Made by a program: the position numbers and the translations under genes
In this document: positions 8,901 through 15,428 of the stretch, in pieces
How positions within the stretch are numbered: position 1 is the stretch's first letter
Layout: the number at the start of each line of letters is the position of its first letter
Assembly: GCA_015662905.1 (NCBI GenBank)
Contig: DQTE01000253.1
Location: 1-32,704 of the forward strand
DNA: 32,704 nucleotides
Source: Crocinitomix sp.
GTDB taxonomy: Bacteria > Bacteroidota > Bacteroidia > Flavobacteriales_D > Crocinitomicaceae
Reading direction: 5' to 3'
The notes under the pieces: model-generated
Seen by the model: only the letters and a program-made list of their open reading frames with translations
What the model was told of the DNA's origin: nothing
Database searches by the model: none

Positions 8901-9063
8901 ATTCATATTCTTTTTGAGAGGCACTGTATTTTTGTTTTTCGAATAGTTCTTCTGCTCTGTAATAATTAGCGTATTCTGTAGTGTATTTTTCACTTTCTTG
9001 AGCTGTACCCAAAAAAGGCAGTACAAAAAAAATTGATATAACAAAGTATTTTAATCTACACAT
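5989..9063 (-). CDS. Large secreted tetratricopeptide-repeat protein
   Basis: A 1024-residue protein with a signal peptide (about 1-22, ending GTAQ) followed almost entirely by TPR-type helix pairs. Repeats recur about every 34-37 residues, with hallmarks such as ALYYYSHIAYTNKDYQVALD, AYFKQEDWENAIQSF and YYNIAYAY. The C-terminal tail (after about 1000) is charged and low in complexity (KNKEKEVQDNTES). TPR solenoids are protein-interaction scaffolds; the signal peptide places this one in the periplasm or on the inner face of the outer membrane. It is co-transcribed with the outer-membrane barrel downstream, a pairing I recall as common in Flavobacteriia. No enzyme motif is visible. The ATG at 9063 directly starts the signal peptide. 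Confidence 0.88.
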   Translation of the reverse strand: MCRLKYFVISIFFVLPFLGTAQESEKYTTEYANYYRAEELFEKQKYSASQKEYELFFEQMTDVNHPFYIKAKYYYALNALYLYQYEAEKLLLTYITDYPETIYKENIYFQLGRHYYRKRKYKKAVEWFTKMEKYNLSEEEKNEYNFKLGYAYFRLDQSTLARNAFYEVIDKGSKYSDPALYYYSHIAYTNKDYQVALDGFLKLNENPAFSKTVPYYIAQIYYLQGNYEKVTKYAPNLANKKDAKYSLGMNQLIGDAFYKVKKYDEAVPFLEEYNRKSATTRDEDYQLGYAYFMSGDYSNAIRMFDKVAKERDKLGQTALYHIGQAYLKQNNHLYARNAFELASNLDFDEEIEQDALYNYAVLSYKLDYNPYDEAVEALNRYLKKYPNSKRNKDIYQYLINVYTTMKNYKSAIELIDEIPNKNIRIKSAYQMMAYNYGVELFQNGAYDKAIDVFKLVKKYPIDPSLNAKSMYWIAEAYFAKADYPNAISWYRKFIEESGSYLLKEHNDAYYNIAYAYFKQEDWENAIQSFRTFTQDNSETHKEKITDAYLRIGDSYYKNANDEQAIKFYNKAIDTQGGQEDYAKYQIGKSYGYLEKYEDKAKSMLDIVNNYPKSTFTVPALYEVGEAYRLMEGLNDDKAIKYYKQLVRDYPQHTLVKDAVFQIGILYFRNKQYAKAEKQFLKILDEFNDQTKKKEALARLKDVYTALNQPEKYTALMDKYNINFDEGAKDTLYFENAYDLYSDSSYVQAVKAFEKYLNNFPNPIFELEALFFKGNAHIILEEDGNAIVEFEKLLQKPQNRFTERASAFASKYEYEKGNYNKAIEYYQKLLQSASYPQNKLIASIGLMRSYALINEFTSAKPFAEKVLKDEQALDYVKTEAHYVIAKAYMSNNNYTDALTHFKIVSSESDGEIGAESQFNVALIYHLQEDYSTSEEEVRKMMKSHASYGYWIAKALILQTKNSMAIEDYVQAEYTLNSVINGYTIQDDGILEEANEVMAVLQEVKNKEKEVQDNTESTIEINEGGN
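5996..6002 (-). promoter_or_regulatory. Strong Shine-Dalgarno site inside the end of the TPR gene
   Basis: The minus strand reads AAGGAGG, 8 nt before the ATG of the barrel gene, and at the same time encodes the last residues (EGGN) of the TPR protein. This is a near-perfect anti-SD match in a lineage that seldom uses SD sites. It supports coupled translation of the pair and fixes the barrel start at 5987. Confidence 0.65.
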
Positions 9064-9090
9064 TGGTTACAAGTATTATATGTTGTAATT

Positions 9091-9118
9091 AACCTAAAAT
9101 ATTGTTTGAGTTTAGGTT
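9091..9118. repeat. Inverted repeat of possible metal-regulator half-sites
   Basis: AACCTAAA and TTTAGGTT are separated by 12 nt, about 28-55 bp upstream of the TPR gene start. The two 8-mers are the same half-sites that form the palindromic operator at 27285-27302, but in outward-facing order. It may be a divergent pair of weak sites or a simple hairpin. The rest of the 289-bp gap (9064-9352) shows only an AT-rich promoter region. Confidence 0.3.
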
Positions 9119-9352
9119 GTTAATCTTACAAATTTAATGGGTAATAGTGTAGATTTTTTACATAGGCAACAAAGTTATAAACGGGTAGATGTTTAATTAG
9201 ATTTACACTTATAATCTAAGATAAATTAAATGGTTACAGAATGGGGCGTAAAAATATATAGACTGGTGGGTGTTTTTGTTGTGTTTAGCAGACTAAACTC
9301 ACAAATGCAACTTTTTTGTTACTTTTAGCCAAAGATTTATTGATAGTATAAC

Positions 9353-10159
9353 TTGAATATTGCAAAAAAATATTTTGACACCCTTGGCATTGTACCAACA
9401 ACTGACAAAGCTATAATTAAAAAGGCGTACAGAAAATTAGCGTTTAAATATCATCCTGATGTTAACGCTTCAAAAGAGGCTCATCTAAAATTTATTGAAA
9501 TAACAGAGGCTTATGAGATTTGTATTGGGGAAAAGCTAATTACAAACAAAGGTAATGTAAAAGCAAATAAAAGTCCTCAACAAGAAAGAGAGGAACGAAT
9601 GCAAAGAGCGAGAGAATTTTACAGACAAACTAAAATACGTGAGGAGATTGAAAACAGATTATTTTTTGAAAGTCTAATTTCGGGTAAAAAATGGAAGTTT
9701 TTAAAGTTCTTTAGTGTAGTAAGTGCGTTGTTTGCTGTGCTTGTTTTAATTGATTACCACTTACCTTCAAAAGATTTTAAAGGAGAATTTATGTCATATA
9801 GTTATGAAAATGGCTTTTTGAAGGCAAACATTAGTAATGAAACCTACTATTTGAAATCTCAATCAATTGTTTGGAGTGGTTTATCTAAGTATGTAGTTTT
9901 AAAAAGGAGTGTAATTTTTAATGATGTTAAAGAAATTGTTTTTATAAACAAAGATAATCGGTTTGTTAATCTTAAACCAGAGTGGACTTTTTTTGAACTA
10001 TATTGGTTGTTTGTTTTGTTGTTTTTATTGCCTTTATTTGTTGTAATATATAAAAGACCAACCGCTTTATTTACTTTTTTATATAGCATAAGTATTTACA
10101 TAATTCCACTTATCTTTATAATCGTTTTATTGACCAGAAATAGGTTTGGAATTTTTTAA
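9353..10159 (+). CDS. Membrane-anchored J-domain protein
   Basis: A 268-residue protein with an N-terminal J domain (about 5-58; HPD at 34-36; AYRKLAFKYHPDVN) that should stimulate a DnaK-type Hsp70, followed by a basic/glutamine-rich linker (70-100). A transmembrane helix follows (about 117-135), then a soluble 75-residue segment, and two further hydrophobic helices (about 213-233 and 238-260). The C-terminal part belongs to no family I recognise. The J domain is predicted to be cytoplasmic, so the protein would recruit DnaK to the inner membrane. The start is TTG at 9353: an in-frame TAG lies 9 nt upstream and there is no ATG before the J domain. The 3' end overlaps the opposing methyltransferase gene by 33 bp. 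Confidence 0.8.
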   Translation: MNIAKKYFDTLGIVPTTDKAIIKKAYRKLAFKYHPDVNASKEAHLKFIEITEAYEICIGEKLITNKGNVKANKSPQQEREERMQRAREFYRQTKIREEIENRLFFESLISGKKWKFLKFFSVVSALFAVLVLIDYHLPSKDFKGEFMSYSYENGFLKANISNETYYLKSQSIVWSGLSKYVVLKRSVIFNDVKEIVFINKDNRFVNLKPEWTFFELYWLFVLLFLLPLFVVIYKRPTALFTFLYSISIYIIPLIFIIVLLTRNRFGIF

Positions 10160-10684
10160 TTTGGCAAATATGTCCCATAATACCACACCTGTACAAACAG
10201 ATATGTTTAAAGAGTGTTTAGTCCCAATTTGAGGAATTTCCAAAACATAATCACAGGCATCAATAACTTTTTGCTGAACACCATCTACTTCATTACCCAT
10301 AACAATAGCATATTTTTGGTTGTAATTTGGGGTAAATTCATTGAGTTTTAAACTATTTTCAGCTTGTTCAATCGATAGGGTAACAATATTGTTGTGTTTT
10401 AACTTTTTTATTAATTCAACGGTGTCTTCAACATATTCCCATTCTACTGATTCTGTAGCTCCTAATGCTGTTTTGTGAATATCTCTGTGGGGTGGTTGAG
10501 CGGTTATGCCACAGAGATAAATTTTTTCTATTCTAAAAGCATCAGCACTTCTAAAAACAGAACCGATATTGTTTAAACTTCTTACGTTATCTAAAACAAT
10601 TATTAGGGGTGTTTTTTTAGCCTCTTTAAATTCTTTAACCGAAATCCTCCCTAATTCTTGAAGTTTAAGTTTTCTATTTTTCAT
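10127..10684 (-). CDS. TrmH/SpoU-family RNA 2'-O-methyltransferase
   Basis: A 185-residue SPOUT-class enzyme that uses S-adenosylmethionine to methylate a ribose 2'-OH in tRNA or rRNA. All three SpoU motifs are present: motif 1 NVRSLNNIGSVFRSADAF (about 33-50), motif 2 AIVMGNEVDGV (about 126-136) and motif 3 IPQIGTKHSLNISVCTGVVL (about 150-169), which forms the trefoil-knot SAM site. There is no separate RNA-binding domain, as in short TrmH/TrmL-like members; the exact target base is not readable. I start it at the internal ATG (10684) rather than the ORF-track start (10714), because homologues begin with MKNRKL-like sequence and the longer start would lie deep in the upstream lipoprotein gene. 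It overlaps that gene by 11 nt, which suggests coupling. Confidence 0.88.
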   Translation of the reverse strand: MKNRKLKLQELGRISVKEFKEAKKTPLIIVLDNVRSLNNIGSVFRSADAFRIEKIYLCGITAQPPHRDIHKTALGATESVEWEYVEDTVELIKKLKHNNIVTLSIEQAENSLKLNEFTPNYNQKYAIVMGNEVDGVQQKVIDACDYVLEIPQIGTKHSLNISVCTGVVLWDIFAKLKNSKPISGQ

Positions 10685-11102
10685 TGATTTTTTCAGATTC
10701 TTTAACCAACGCATCTACAACGGTTTTGATTGTAGAAGGAGGGTGTCCGGCATCAAAAGAATTTGACCTGTAAATTGAGTCTTTTGTAGCAATGGTTAGA
10801 CTTGCAAACATAGCTGCATCAATGTGCCTTTTGTTTGTTGGTGCTTCTAACGTGCTAATACCATTTAGGTCAATTTTAGAGGTTTCATTGACTAAAAATT
10901 TCCATAAAGTTTTGTCTGTTTTTATAGTTTTACTTTTTGAAGTACTCCCTTGTTGGGTAATTGTAGTTGTTTCCTTAGTAATTACGGTCTCTAACTTAAA
11001 ACCTCTTGTAACTACAGAGTACGTAAACGAAATATATTTATTTGTTTTACAACTTAAAGAGATAACGCCTAAAACAATTATAACTGGTATTAACTTTTTC
11101 AT
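10674..11102 (-). CDS. Small lipoprotein of unknown function
   Basis: A 142-residue protein starting MKKLIPVIIVLGVISLSC, a type II (lipoprotein) signal peptide whose lipobox LSC places the acylated cysteine at residue 18. The mature part has no recognisable domain; it is rich in threonine, serine and lysine at first (ITKETTTITQQGSTSKSKT) and ends in a helix-forming segment (PSTIKTVVDALVKESEKINE). It probably sits in the outer or inner membrane facing the periplasm. The ORF-track start (11129) adds nine residues before the obvious signal peptide, so I use the ATG at 11102. It lies 30 bp after tyrS and overlaps trmH by 11 nt, so the three are likely one transcript without obvious functional relation. 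Confidence 0.75.
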   Translation of the reverse strand: MKKLIPVIIVLGVISLSCKTNKYISFTYSVVTRGFKLETVITKETTTITQQGSTSKSKTIKTDKTLWKFLVNETSKIDLNGISTLEAPTNKRHIDAAMFASLTIATKDSIYRSNSFDAGHPPSTIKTVVDALVKESEKINEK

Positions 11103-11132
11103 ATTATTTCTTTTATAATTTAAAACCAAAAA

Positions 11133-12416
11133 TTATTCCACAATAATTAGATAGTTGTTTTTTTTGCCTTTTCCTAAAAGTACAAATTTATCATTTATCA
11201 GTGTATCGTTGGTTATTTTAAAATCGTCTTTAACTTTTAATTTATTGACAGAAATAGCGTTTCCTTTCAATTCTCTACGAGCTTCACCATTTGATTTTAA
11301 AAAACCTGTTTTTGCAGATAAAGCATCAATAATTCCAAGTCCGTTTTCAATGTCTGTTTTTGCTATTATAGCTTGTGGTACGCCACTAAAAATCTCTAAA
11401 AACTGCTTTTCGGTAAGTTGTTTTAAATCTTCCTCTGTTGATTTTCCAAATAAAATTTTAGTAGCAGCAATGGCAGTTTCTAACGCCTCTTGTCCGTGTA
11501 CCATTCTCGTAACCTCTTCTGCTAATTTTTTTTGTAATATAAATAGATGAGGTGCTTTATTGTGTTCGGCTTCAAGTAATTCTATTTCTTCTTTACTTAA
11601 AAATGTAAATGTTCGTATAAATTTTGGGGCATCTAAATCAGACACCTTAACCCAAAATTGATAAAACTCATAAGGAGATGTTCTATCAGCAGTTAACCAC
11701 ACAGCACCGCTTTCAGTTTTTCCAAATTTAGTACCATCTGCTTTAGTCATTAGAGGACAAGTAAAGGCGTAAGCATCTCCACCTTCAATTCTTCTTATTA
11801 GTTCGGTTCCTGTTGTGATGTTTCCCCATTGGTCGCTACCTCCCATTTGTAATTTACAGTCCATAGTTTTATATAAGTGCAAAAAATCATAGCCTTGTAA
11901 AAGCTGATAAGAAAATTCTGTAAAAGAAATTCCCGTTTCAATACGTTTTTTTACAGAATCTTTGGCACTCATATAATTTACAGTAAGGTGTTTGCCAACG
12001 TCACGAATAAAGTCAATAAAAGAATAATTTTTCATCCAATCGTAATTATTTACCAATTCAGCTCTGTTTGGTTTTGTGGTGTTAAAATCTAAAAAGCGAG
12101 ACAGTACATTTTTTACGCCTTCAATATTTTTATTAAGTGTAGTCTCATCTAACAAGTTTCTTTCGTCAGATTTACCTGATGGGTCACCAACCATACCCGT
12201 AGCACCACCAATTAATGCAATGGGTTTGTGTCCAGTTCTTTGCATATGTTTAAGAATCATAATTGGAATTAAAGAGCCAATATGTAATGAATCGGCCGTA
12301 GGGTCAAAACCTATATAACCTGTTACTAATTCTTTACTTAATAATTCTTCAGTACCAGGAATGATATCTTGTAACATTCCTCTCCATCTAAGTTCTTCTA
12401 TAAAGTTTGTTGGCAT
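11133..12416 (-). CDS. tyrS: Tyrosyl-tRNA synthetase
   Basis: A 427-residue class I aminoacyl-tRNA synthetase that charges tRNA-Tyr with tyrosine. Seen: the ATP-binding HIGH-type motif HIGS (45-48) in YIGFDPTADSLHIGSLIPIM; the tyrosine pocket (QMGGSDQWGNI, about 190-200); the KMSKS counterpart KFGKT (230-234), which is the standard variant of bacterial TyrS; and an S4 RNA-binding domain at the C-terminus (about 360-427). The length matches the E. coli type. It heads a minus-strand group with the lipoprotein and the methyltransferase, and is divergent from the MATE exporter gene. Confidence 0.97.
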   Translation of the reverse strand: MPTNFIEELRWRGMLQDIIPGTEELLSKELVTGYIGFDPTADSLHIGSLIPIMILKHMQRTGHKPIALIGGATGMVGDPSGKSDERNLLDETTLNKNIEGVKNVLSRFLDFNTTKPNRAELVNNYDWMKNYSFIDFIRDVGKHLTVNYMSAKDSVKKRIETGISFTEFSYQLLQGYDFLHLYKTMDCKLQMGGSDQWGNITTGTELIRRIEGGDAYAFTCPLMTKADGTKFGKTESGAVWLTADRTSPYEFYQFWVKVSDLDAPKFIRTFTFLSKEEIELLEAEHNKAPHLFILQKKLAEEVTRMVHGQEALETAIAATKILFGKSTEEDLKQLTEKQFLEIFSGVPQAIIAKTDIENGLGIIDALSAKTGFLKSNGEARRELKGNAISVNKLKVKDDFKITNDTLINDKFVLLGKGKKNNYLIIVE

Positions 12417-12437
12417 TATTCTTTTTTATTAGGTATG

Positions 12438-12445
12438 CAAAGATA
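12438..12445 (-). promoter_or_regulatory. -7 box of the tyrS promoter
   Basis: The minus strand reads TATCTTTG, matching TAnnTTTG, 21 nt before the tyrS ATG. No clear TTTG was found at -33, so the call rests on the -7 box and its position. Confidence 0.45.
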
Positions 12446-12478
12446 AAAAAACAAATAGAGTTATTGTAAGATTTATAA

Positions 12479-12508
12479 TTTTTAACTTATTTGACTTTAA
12501 ACAACTTC
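12479..12508 (+). repeat. End-only copy of the 155-bp repeat family
   Basis: These 30 bp (TTTTTAACTTA then TTTGACTTTAAACAACTTC) match the reverse complement of the left end of the repeats at 14941 and 22739, except for a 3-bp deletion. The match stops exactly at the terminal CTTC of the element, so it looks like a solo end left by deletion or partial insertion. It lies in the tyrS-MATE gap and supplies the TTTG used as the possible -33 box of the MATE gene. Confidence 0.65.
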
Positions 12509-12523
12509 ATAATAGTACTTTTG
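12490..12523 (+). promoter_or_regulatory. Probable promoter of the MATE gene
   Basis: TTTG at 12490-12493 and TACTTTTG at 12516-12523 match the -33 and -7 boxes of Bacteroidota promoters, spaced by 22 nt (optimum about 19). The -7 box ends 5 nt before the ATG, implying a leaderless or very short leader. The -33 element lies inside the end-only repeat copy. Confidence 0.45.
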
Positions 12524-12528
12524 TAGAA

Positions 12529-13863
12529 ATGCTCAACCTATCAACAAAAAACATATTAAAGGTTACTGTTCCTATAATGCTGGGAACCTTTATTCAAAAT
12601 ATAGTTTTAATAACAGACTCTATACTTGTTAATAAACTTGGAACCATAAACTTTGATGCGGCAAATAATGCAGGTTTACTATACGTTTGTTTTTTTATGT
12701 TGTTAAGAGGTATGGGGGATGGTACTCAAATCCAAATAGCAAAAGAATATGGTCAAAATAAATTAATTGACATTAAAAATACGCTAAGCAATTCATTTTT
12801 ATTACAGGTAATTTTAAGCAGTTTAATTTTTATTTTTCTGTTTTATTTTAAAGACGACTTTTTAAGTGCTATTGTAAAGTCTGATGAAATAAGACCTAAA
12901 ATGGCTCTGTTTTTAGAATACAGGAGTTGGGGTATTTTTTTTGCAAGTTTGCAGGTGTCTATTGTTGCGTTTTTTATTGGTGTTGGTAAAACAAGAATCA
13001 TTATTGTGTCCACTTTGTTGTTGGCCTTGAGTAATATATTTTTAGATTTTGGCTTAATTTTCGGAATGTTTGGTTTACCTGAAATGGGATTAAGAGGTGC
13101 TGCTTTAGCATCAACCATAGCAGAGGGAATAACATTTGTTTTTCTTTTTATCAATTTATTATATCATCCGGATTTTAAATTGTTTAAGTTTACCCTCTTT
13201 AAAGAAAGAATTTACACCTTGAAAACTAACTTGCTTTTAAAATTAAGCACACCTCTAATGATAAGAGGTTTTATAGCCCTTTGTACTTGGTTTGTTTTTT
13301 TTAGTTTAATAGAACAAATGGGCGAAATAGAATTGGAATCTGCTCACGTAGTCAGAAACTTATTTTTTTTAACCTTTATTCCTATATTTGGGTTTGGTTC
13401 TGCAACGCGTACTTATGTTGCATTTTATAATGGTAAAAAAGAAAATCACAATATTAAAAAAGCGCTTAAAAAGTTAATGATGCTTTCTGTTATGTTTTAC
13501 TTTGTTATTTTTCACGGTGCAGTTTTGTACCCAAAGCTTATGGTAAGATTAATCACTCAGAATGAAATAATCGTAGATATTTCAGCTCAAATATTAAATA
13601 TCGTTTTTTGGTCAATGCTTTTATACGCCGTTGTCAATGTAGTTTATAATGCTATATCTGCACTCGGCAAAACAATGTTGTCTTTATTAATTGAAACAAT
13701 TGCTATACTCTTATATCTTTATTCTACCTACTTGGTAATTATAAAATGGAATTGGTCAATAGTTAATATCTGGTATGTAGAGTTTGTTTATTTTATAACA
13801 CTTGGTTTGTTGTCTGTAATATATTTAAGGTACTATCAAAAAAACACTCTAAAAACAGAATAG
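12529..13863 (+). CDS. MATE-family multidrug/sodium antiporter
   Basis: A 444-residue inner-membrane exporter with about 12 hydrophobic helices in two similar halves, the MATE fold. Such proteins export cationic drugs or metabolites in exchange for Na+ or H+. Seen: the family-typical start LSTKNILKVTVPIMLGTFIQ, a helix with ITDSILVNKLGTINFDAANN, the GKTRIIIVSTLLLALSNIFLDF segment, and GSATRTYVAFYNGKKENHNI early in the second half. The substrate is unknown. It is divergent from tyrS and followed after 86 bp by fmt. Confidence 0.88.
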   Translation: MLNLSTKNILKVTVPIMLGTFIQNIVLITDSILVNKLGTINFDAANNAGLLYVCFFMLLRGMGDGTQIQIAKEYGQNKLIDIKNTLSNSFLLQVILSSLIFIFLFYFKDDFLSAIVKSDEIRPKMALFLEYRSWGIFFASLQVSIVAFFIGVGKTRIIIVSTLLLALSNIFLDFGLIFGMFGLPEMGLRGAALASTIAEGITFVFLFINLLYHPDFKLFKFTLFKERIYTLKTNLLLKLSTPLMIRGFIALCTWFVFFSLIEQMGEIELESAHVVRNLFFLTFIPIFGFGSATRTYVAFYNGKKENHNIKKALKKLMMLSVMFYFVIFHGAVLYPKLMVRLITQNEIIVDISAQILNIVFWSMLLYAVVNVVYNAISALGKTMLSLLIETIAILLYLYSTYLVIIKWNWSIVNIWYVEFVYFITLGLLSVIYLRYYQKNTLKTE

Positions 13864-13899
13864 CTGATTAGAAAAGTAGCCTAAATTTAATAATTAACA

Positions 13900-13907
13900 T
13901 ATATTTG
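13900..13907 (+). promoter_or_regulatory. -7 box before fmt
   Basis: TATATTTG matches TAnnTTTG and ends 42 nt before the fmt ATG. There is no TTTG at -33 (TAGC instead). It suggests that fmt has its own promoter and is not only read from the MATE gene. Confidence 0.35.
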
Positions 13908-13949
13908 CTTACTTAAATTAAAGTTCCAAAATGTTAACAATACAATTAA

Positions 13950-14903
13950 ATGGATAAAAAAGTAATTTTTATGGGTACACCCGATTTTGCGGTGGCATCT
14001 TTAAAACAACTTATTGATGACGGCATAAATGTAGTGGCTGTTGTAACCGCACCTGATAGACCATCTGGTAGAGGGCAAAAAATAAATATGTCTGCGGTTA
14101 AGAAATTTGCACTTACTCAAAATTTACCTATACTTCAACCCGAGAGGTTTAAAAACGAAACTTTTTTGAATGAACTTAAAAGTTATAAGGCTGATTTATT
14201 TGTAGTAGTAGCTTTCAGGATGTTGCCAGAGGTTGTTTGGTCAATGCCTCCCTTAGGAACTATTAATTTACACGGGTCTTTATTGCCTAACTATAGGGGA
14301 GCTGCTCCTATAAATTGGGCTGTTATCAACGGCGAAAAAGAAACAGGGGTAACTACGTTTTTTATTGAAAAAGAAATTGATACAGGTAACATTATTGATA
14401 AGGAAGCTATCTGTATTAAAGAAACTGATAACGCTGGAACAATTCACGACAAATTAATGGCTGTTGGTGCCAAGTTGCTGTCCAAAACAGTTAAAGATAT
14501 TTTGAATGGAACCGTAAACTCAGTGCCTCAAACAGATTTAGATTTGTCTGAAATAAAACACGCACCAAAGATTTTCAAACCTGATTGTAAAATAGATTGG
14601 TCTGAAGATACGATTTCAATTTTTAATAAAATTAGAGGGTTGTCTCCTTATCCAACAGCTTGGACAACGCTTGTGAATATTGAAGATAATACAAAAGAAA
14701 AAACCATAAAGTTATTTGAAGTGGACTATTTGGTAGATACCAAAAAACATAGCCATCAAATTAAAATTGAAAATAAAAAAGTGTTATTTGGCACATCAAA
14801 TGGTTGGATTGTTCTAAAAAACATTCAGCTTGAGGGAAAAAAAAAGATGACAATTGAGGCTTTAATGAATGGGTTTGATTTTGAAAACTATAAACTAAAA
14901 TAA
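13950..14903 (+). CDS. fmt: Methionyl-tRNA formyltransferase
   Basis: A 317-residue enzyme that formylates the amino group of Met-tRNA(fMet) with 10-formyl-tetrahydrofolate, needed for normal translation initiation. Seen: N-terminal Rossmann start VIFMGTPDFAVASLKQL; the catalytic segment TINLHGSLLPNYRGAAPINW with Asn106 and His108; the third catalytic residue Asp144 in EIDTGNIID; and a C-terminal OB-fold tRNA-binding domain from about 205, starting with WSEDTISIFNKIRGLSPYPT. Length and motif spacing are normal. A mobile repeat starts 37 bp after its stop. Confidence 0.97.
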   Translation: MDKKVIFMGTPDFAVASLKQLIDDGINVVAVVTAPDRPSGRGQKINMSAVKKFALTQNLPILQPERFKNETFLNELKSYKADLFVVVAFRMLPEVVWSMPPLGTINLHGSLLPNYRGAAPINWAVINGEKETGVTTFFIEKEIDTGNIIDKEAICIKETDNAGTIHDKLMAVGAKLLSKTVKDILNGTVNSVPQTDLDLSEIKHAPKIFKPDCKIDWSEDTISIFNKIRGLSPYPTAWTTLVNIEDNTKEKTIKLFEVDYLVDTKKHSHQIKIENKKVLFGTSNGWIVLKNIQLEGKKKMTIEALMNGFDFENYKLK

Positions 14904-14940
14904 AATGAGAAAGTCACTAATTATAAGGGTGTTTTTTCTT

Positions 14941-15101
14941 GAAGTTGTTTAAAGTCAAATAATAAGTTAAAAAATGATTCTTTTATCGTCTACCTTCGTT
15001 ATTTTTTCTAACCATAGCTTTGGCTATGCTTTTCAAAAATGCCTTGTCAATCAACAAAATAATTCATTTTCACATTTTATCATTCAACCCTAAACAACTT
15101 C
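14941..15101. mobile_element. Non-coding MITE-like or structured repeat, copy 1 (161 bp)
   Basis: This unit recurs at 22739-22891 with 11 substitutions over 153 aligned positions (about 93% identity) and one 8-bp tandem duplication (CATTTTCA) present only here. Its ends are a perfect 11-bp inverted repeat (GAAGTTGTTTA and TAAACAACTTC). Beyond these, self-complementarity continues: a central hairpin (CATAGC, TTTG, GCTATG) and weaker pairing between the flanks. No ORF of note is present. No clear target-site duplication flanks it. It sits 37 bp after fmt and just before an IS982-like remnant. I infer a MITE or a mobile structured-RNA element; the parent transposase is not identified. Confidence 0.75.
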
Positions 15102-15141
15102 ATTGCGTTTGGTGTTGTGGCACAATACGTCATTAAATTGA

Positions 15142-15357
15142 AAAAAGAAAAACCTAAAAAAACAATTTGAAAACATTTTAGTAAGAAAACTAAATGACGA
15201 ACTGAAAAATATGTGTCAAATTGAACATTCAAGACATAGAAGTGTCGGTAATTTTTTAACTAATTTAATTGCTGGATTAATTGCATATCACTTCTTTCCT
15301 AAAAAACCATCAATTAAATTTGAAACAAAAAAAACAAATCAATTAGTGCTTTTTTAG
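15142..15357 (+). pseudogene. C-terminal remnant of an IS982-family transposase
   Basis: The frame downstream of a TGA (15139-15141) reads KLNDELKNMCQIEHSRHRSV, then NFLTNLIAGLIAYHFFPKKP, ending at TAG 15355. The pattern LKN-x-QIEHxRHRS-x-NF followed by a hydrophobic segment and KKPSI is characteristic of the C-terminal end of IS982-type DDE transposases. All of the catalytic region is missing: only about 60 of roughly 290 residues remain, and the first 15 do not match well. There is no start codon before an internal ATG. It is a decayed leftover downstream of the repeat copy; the remaining sequence up to 15428 shows nothing recognisable. Confidence 0.7.
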
Positions 15358-15428
15358 ATCGAACTCAGGTTAAAAGTAAGTATTCTCAAAATTATACCTA
15401 GTTTAACTACGCTGTAAAGTCTTTGAAG

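Noticed and set aside
15099-15170. Frame ending FGVVAQYVIKLKKEKPKKTI as a gene
   Set aside because: It has no start codon and runs into the end of the repeat; too short to annotate, kept only as a note in the debris finding.
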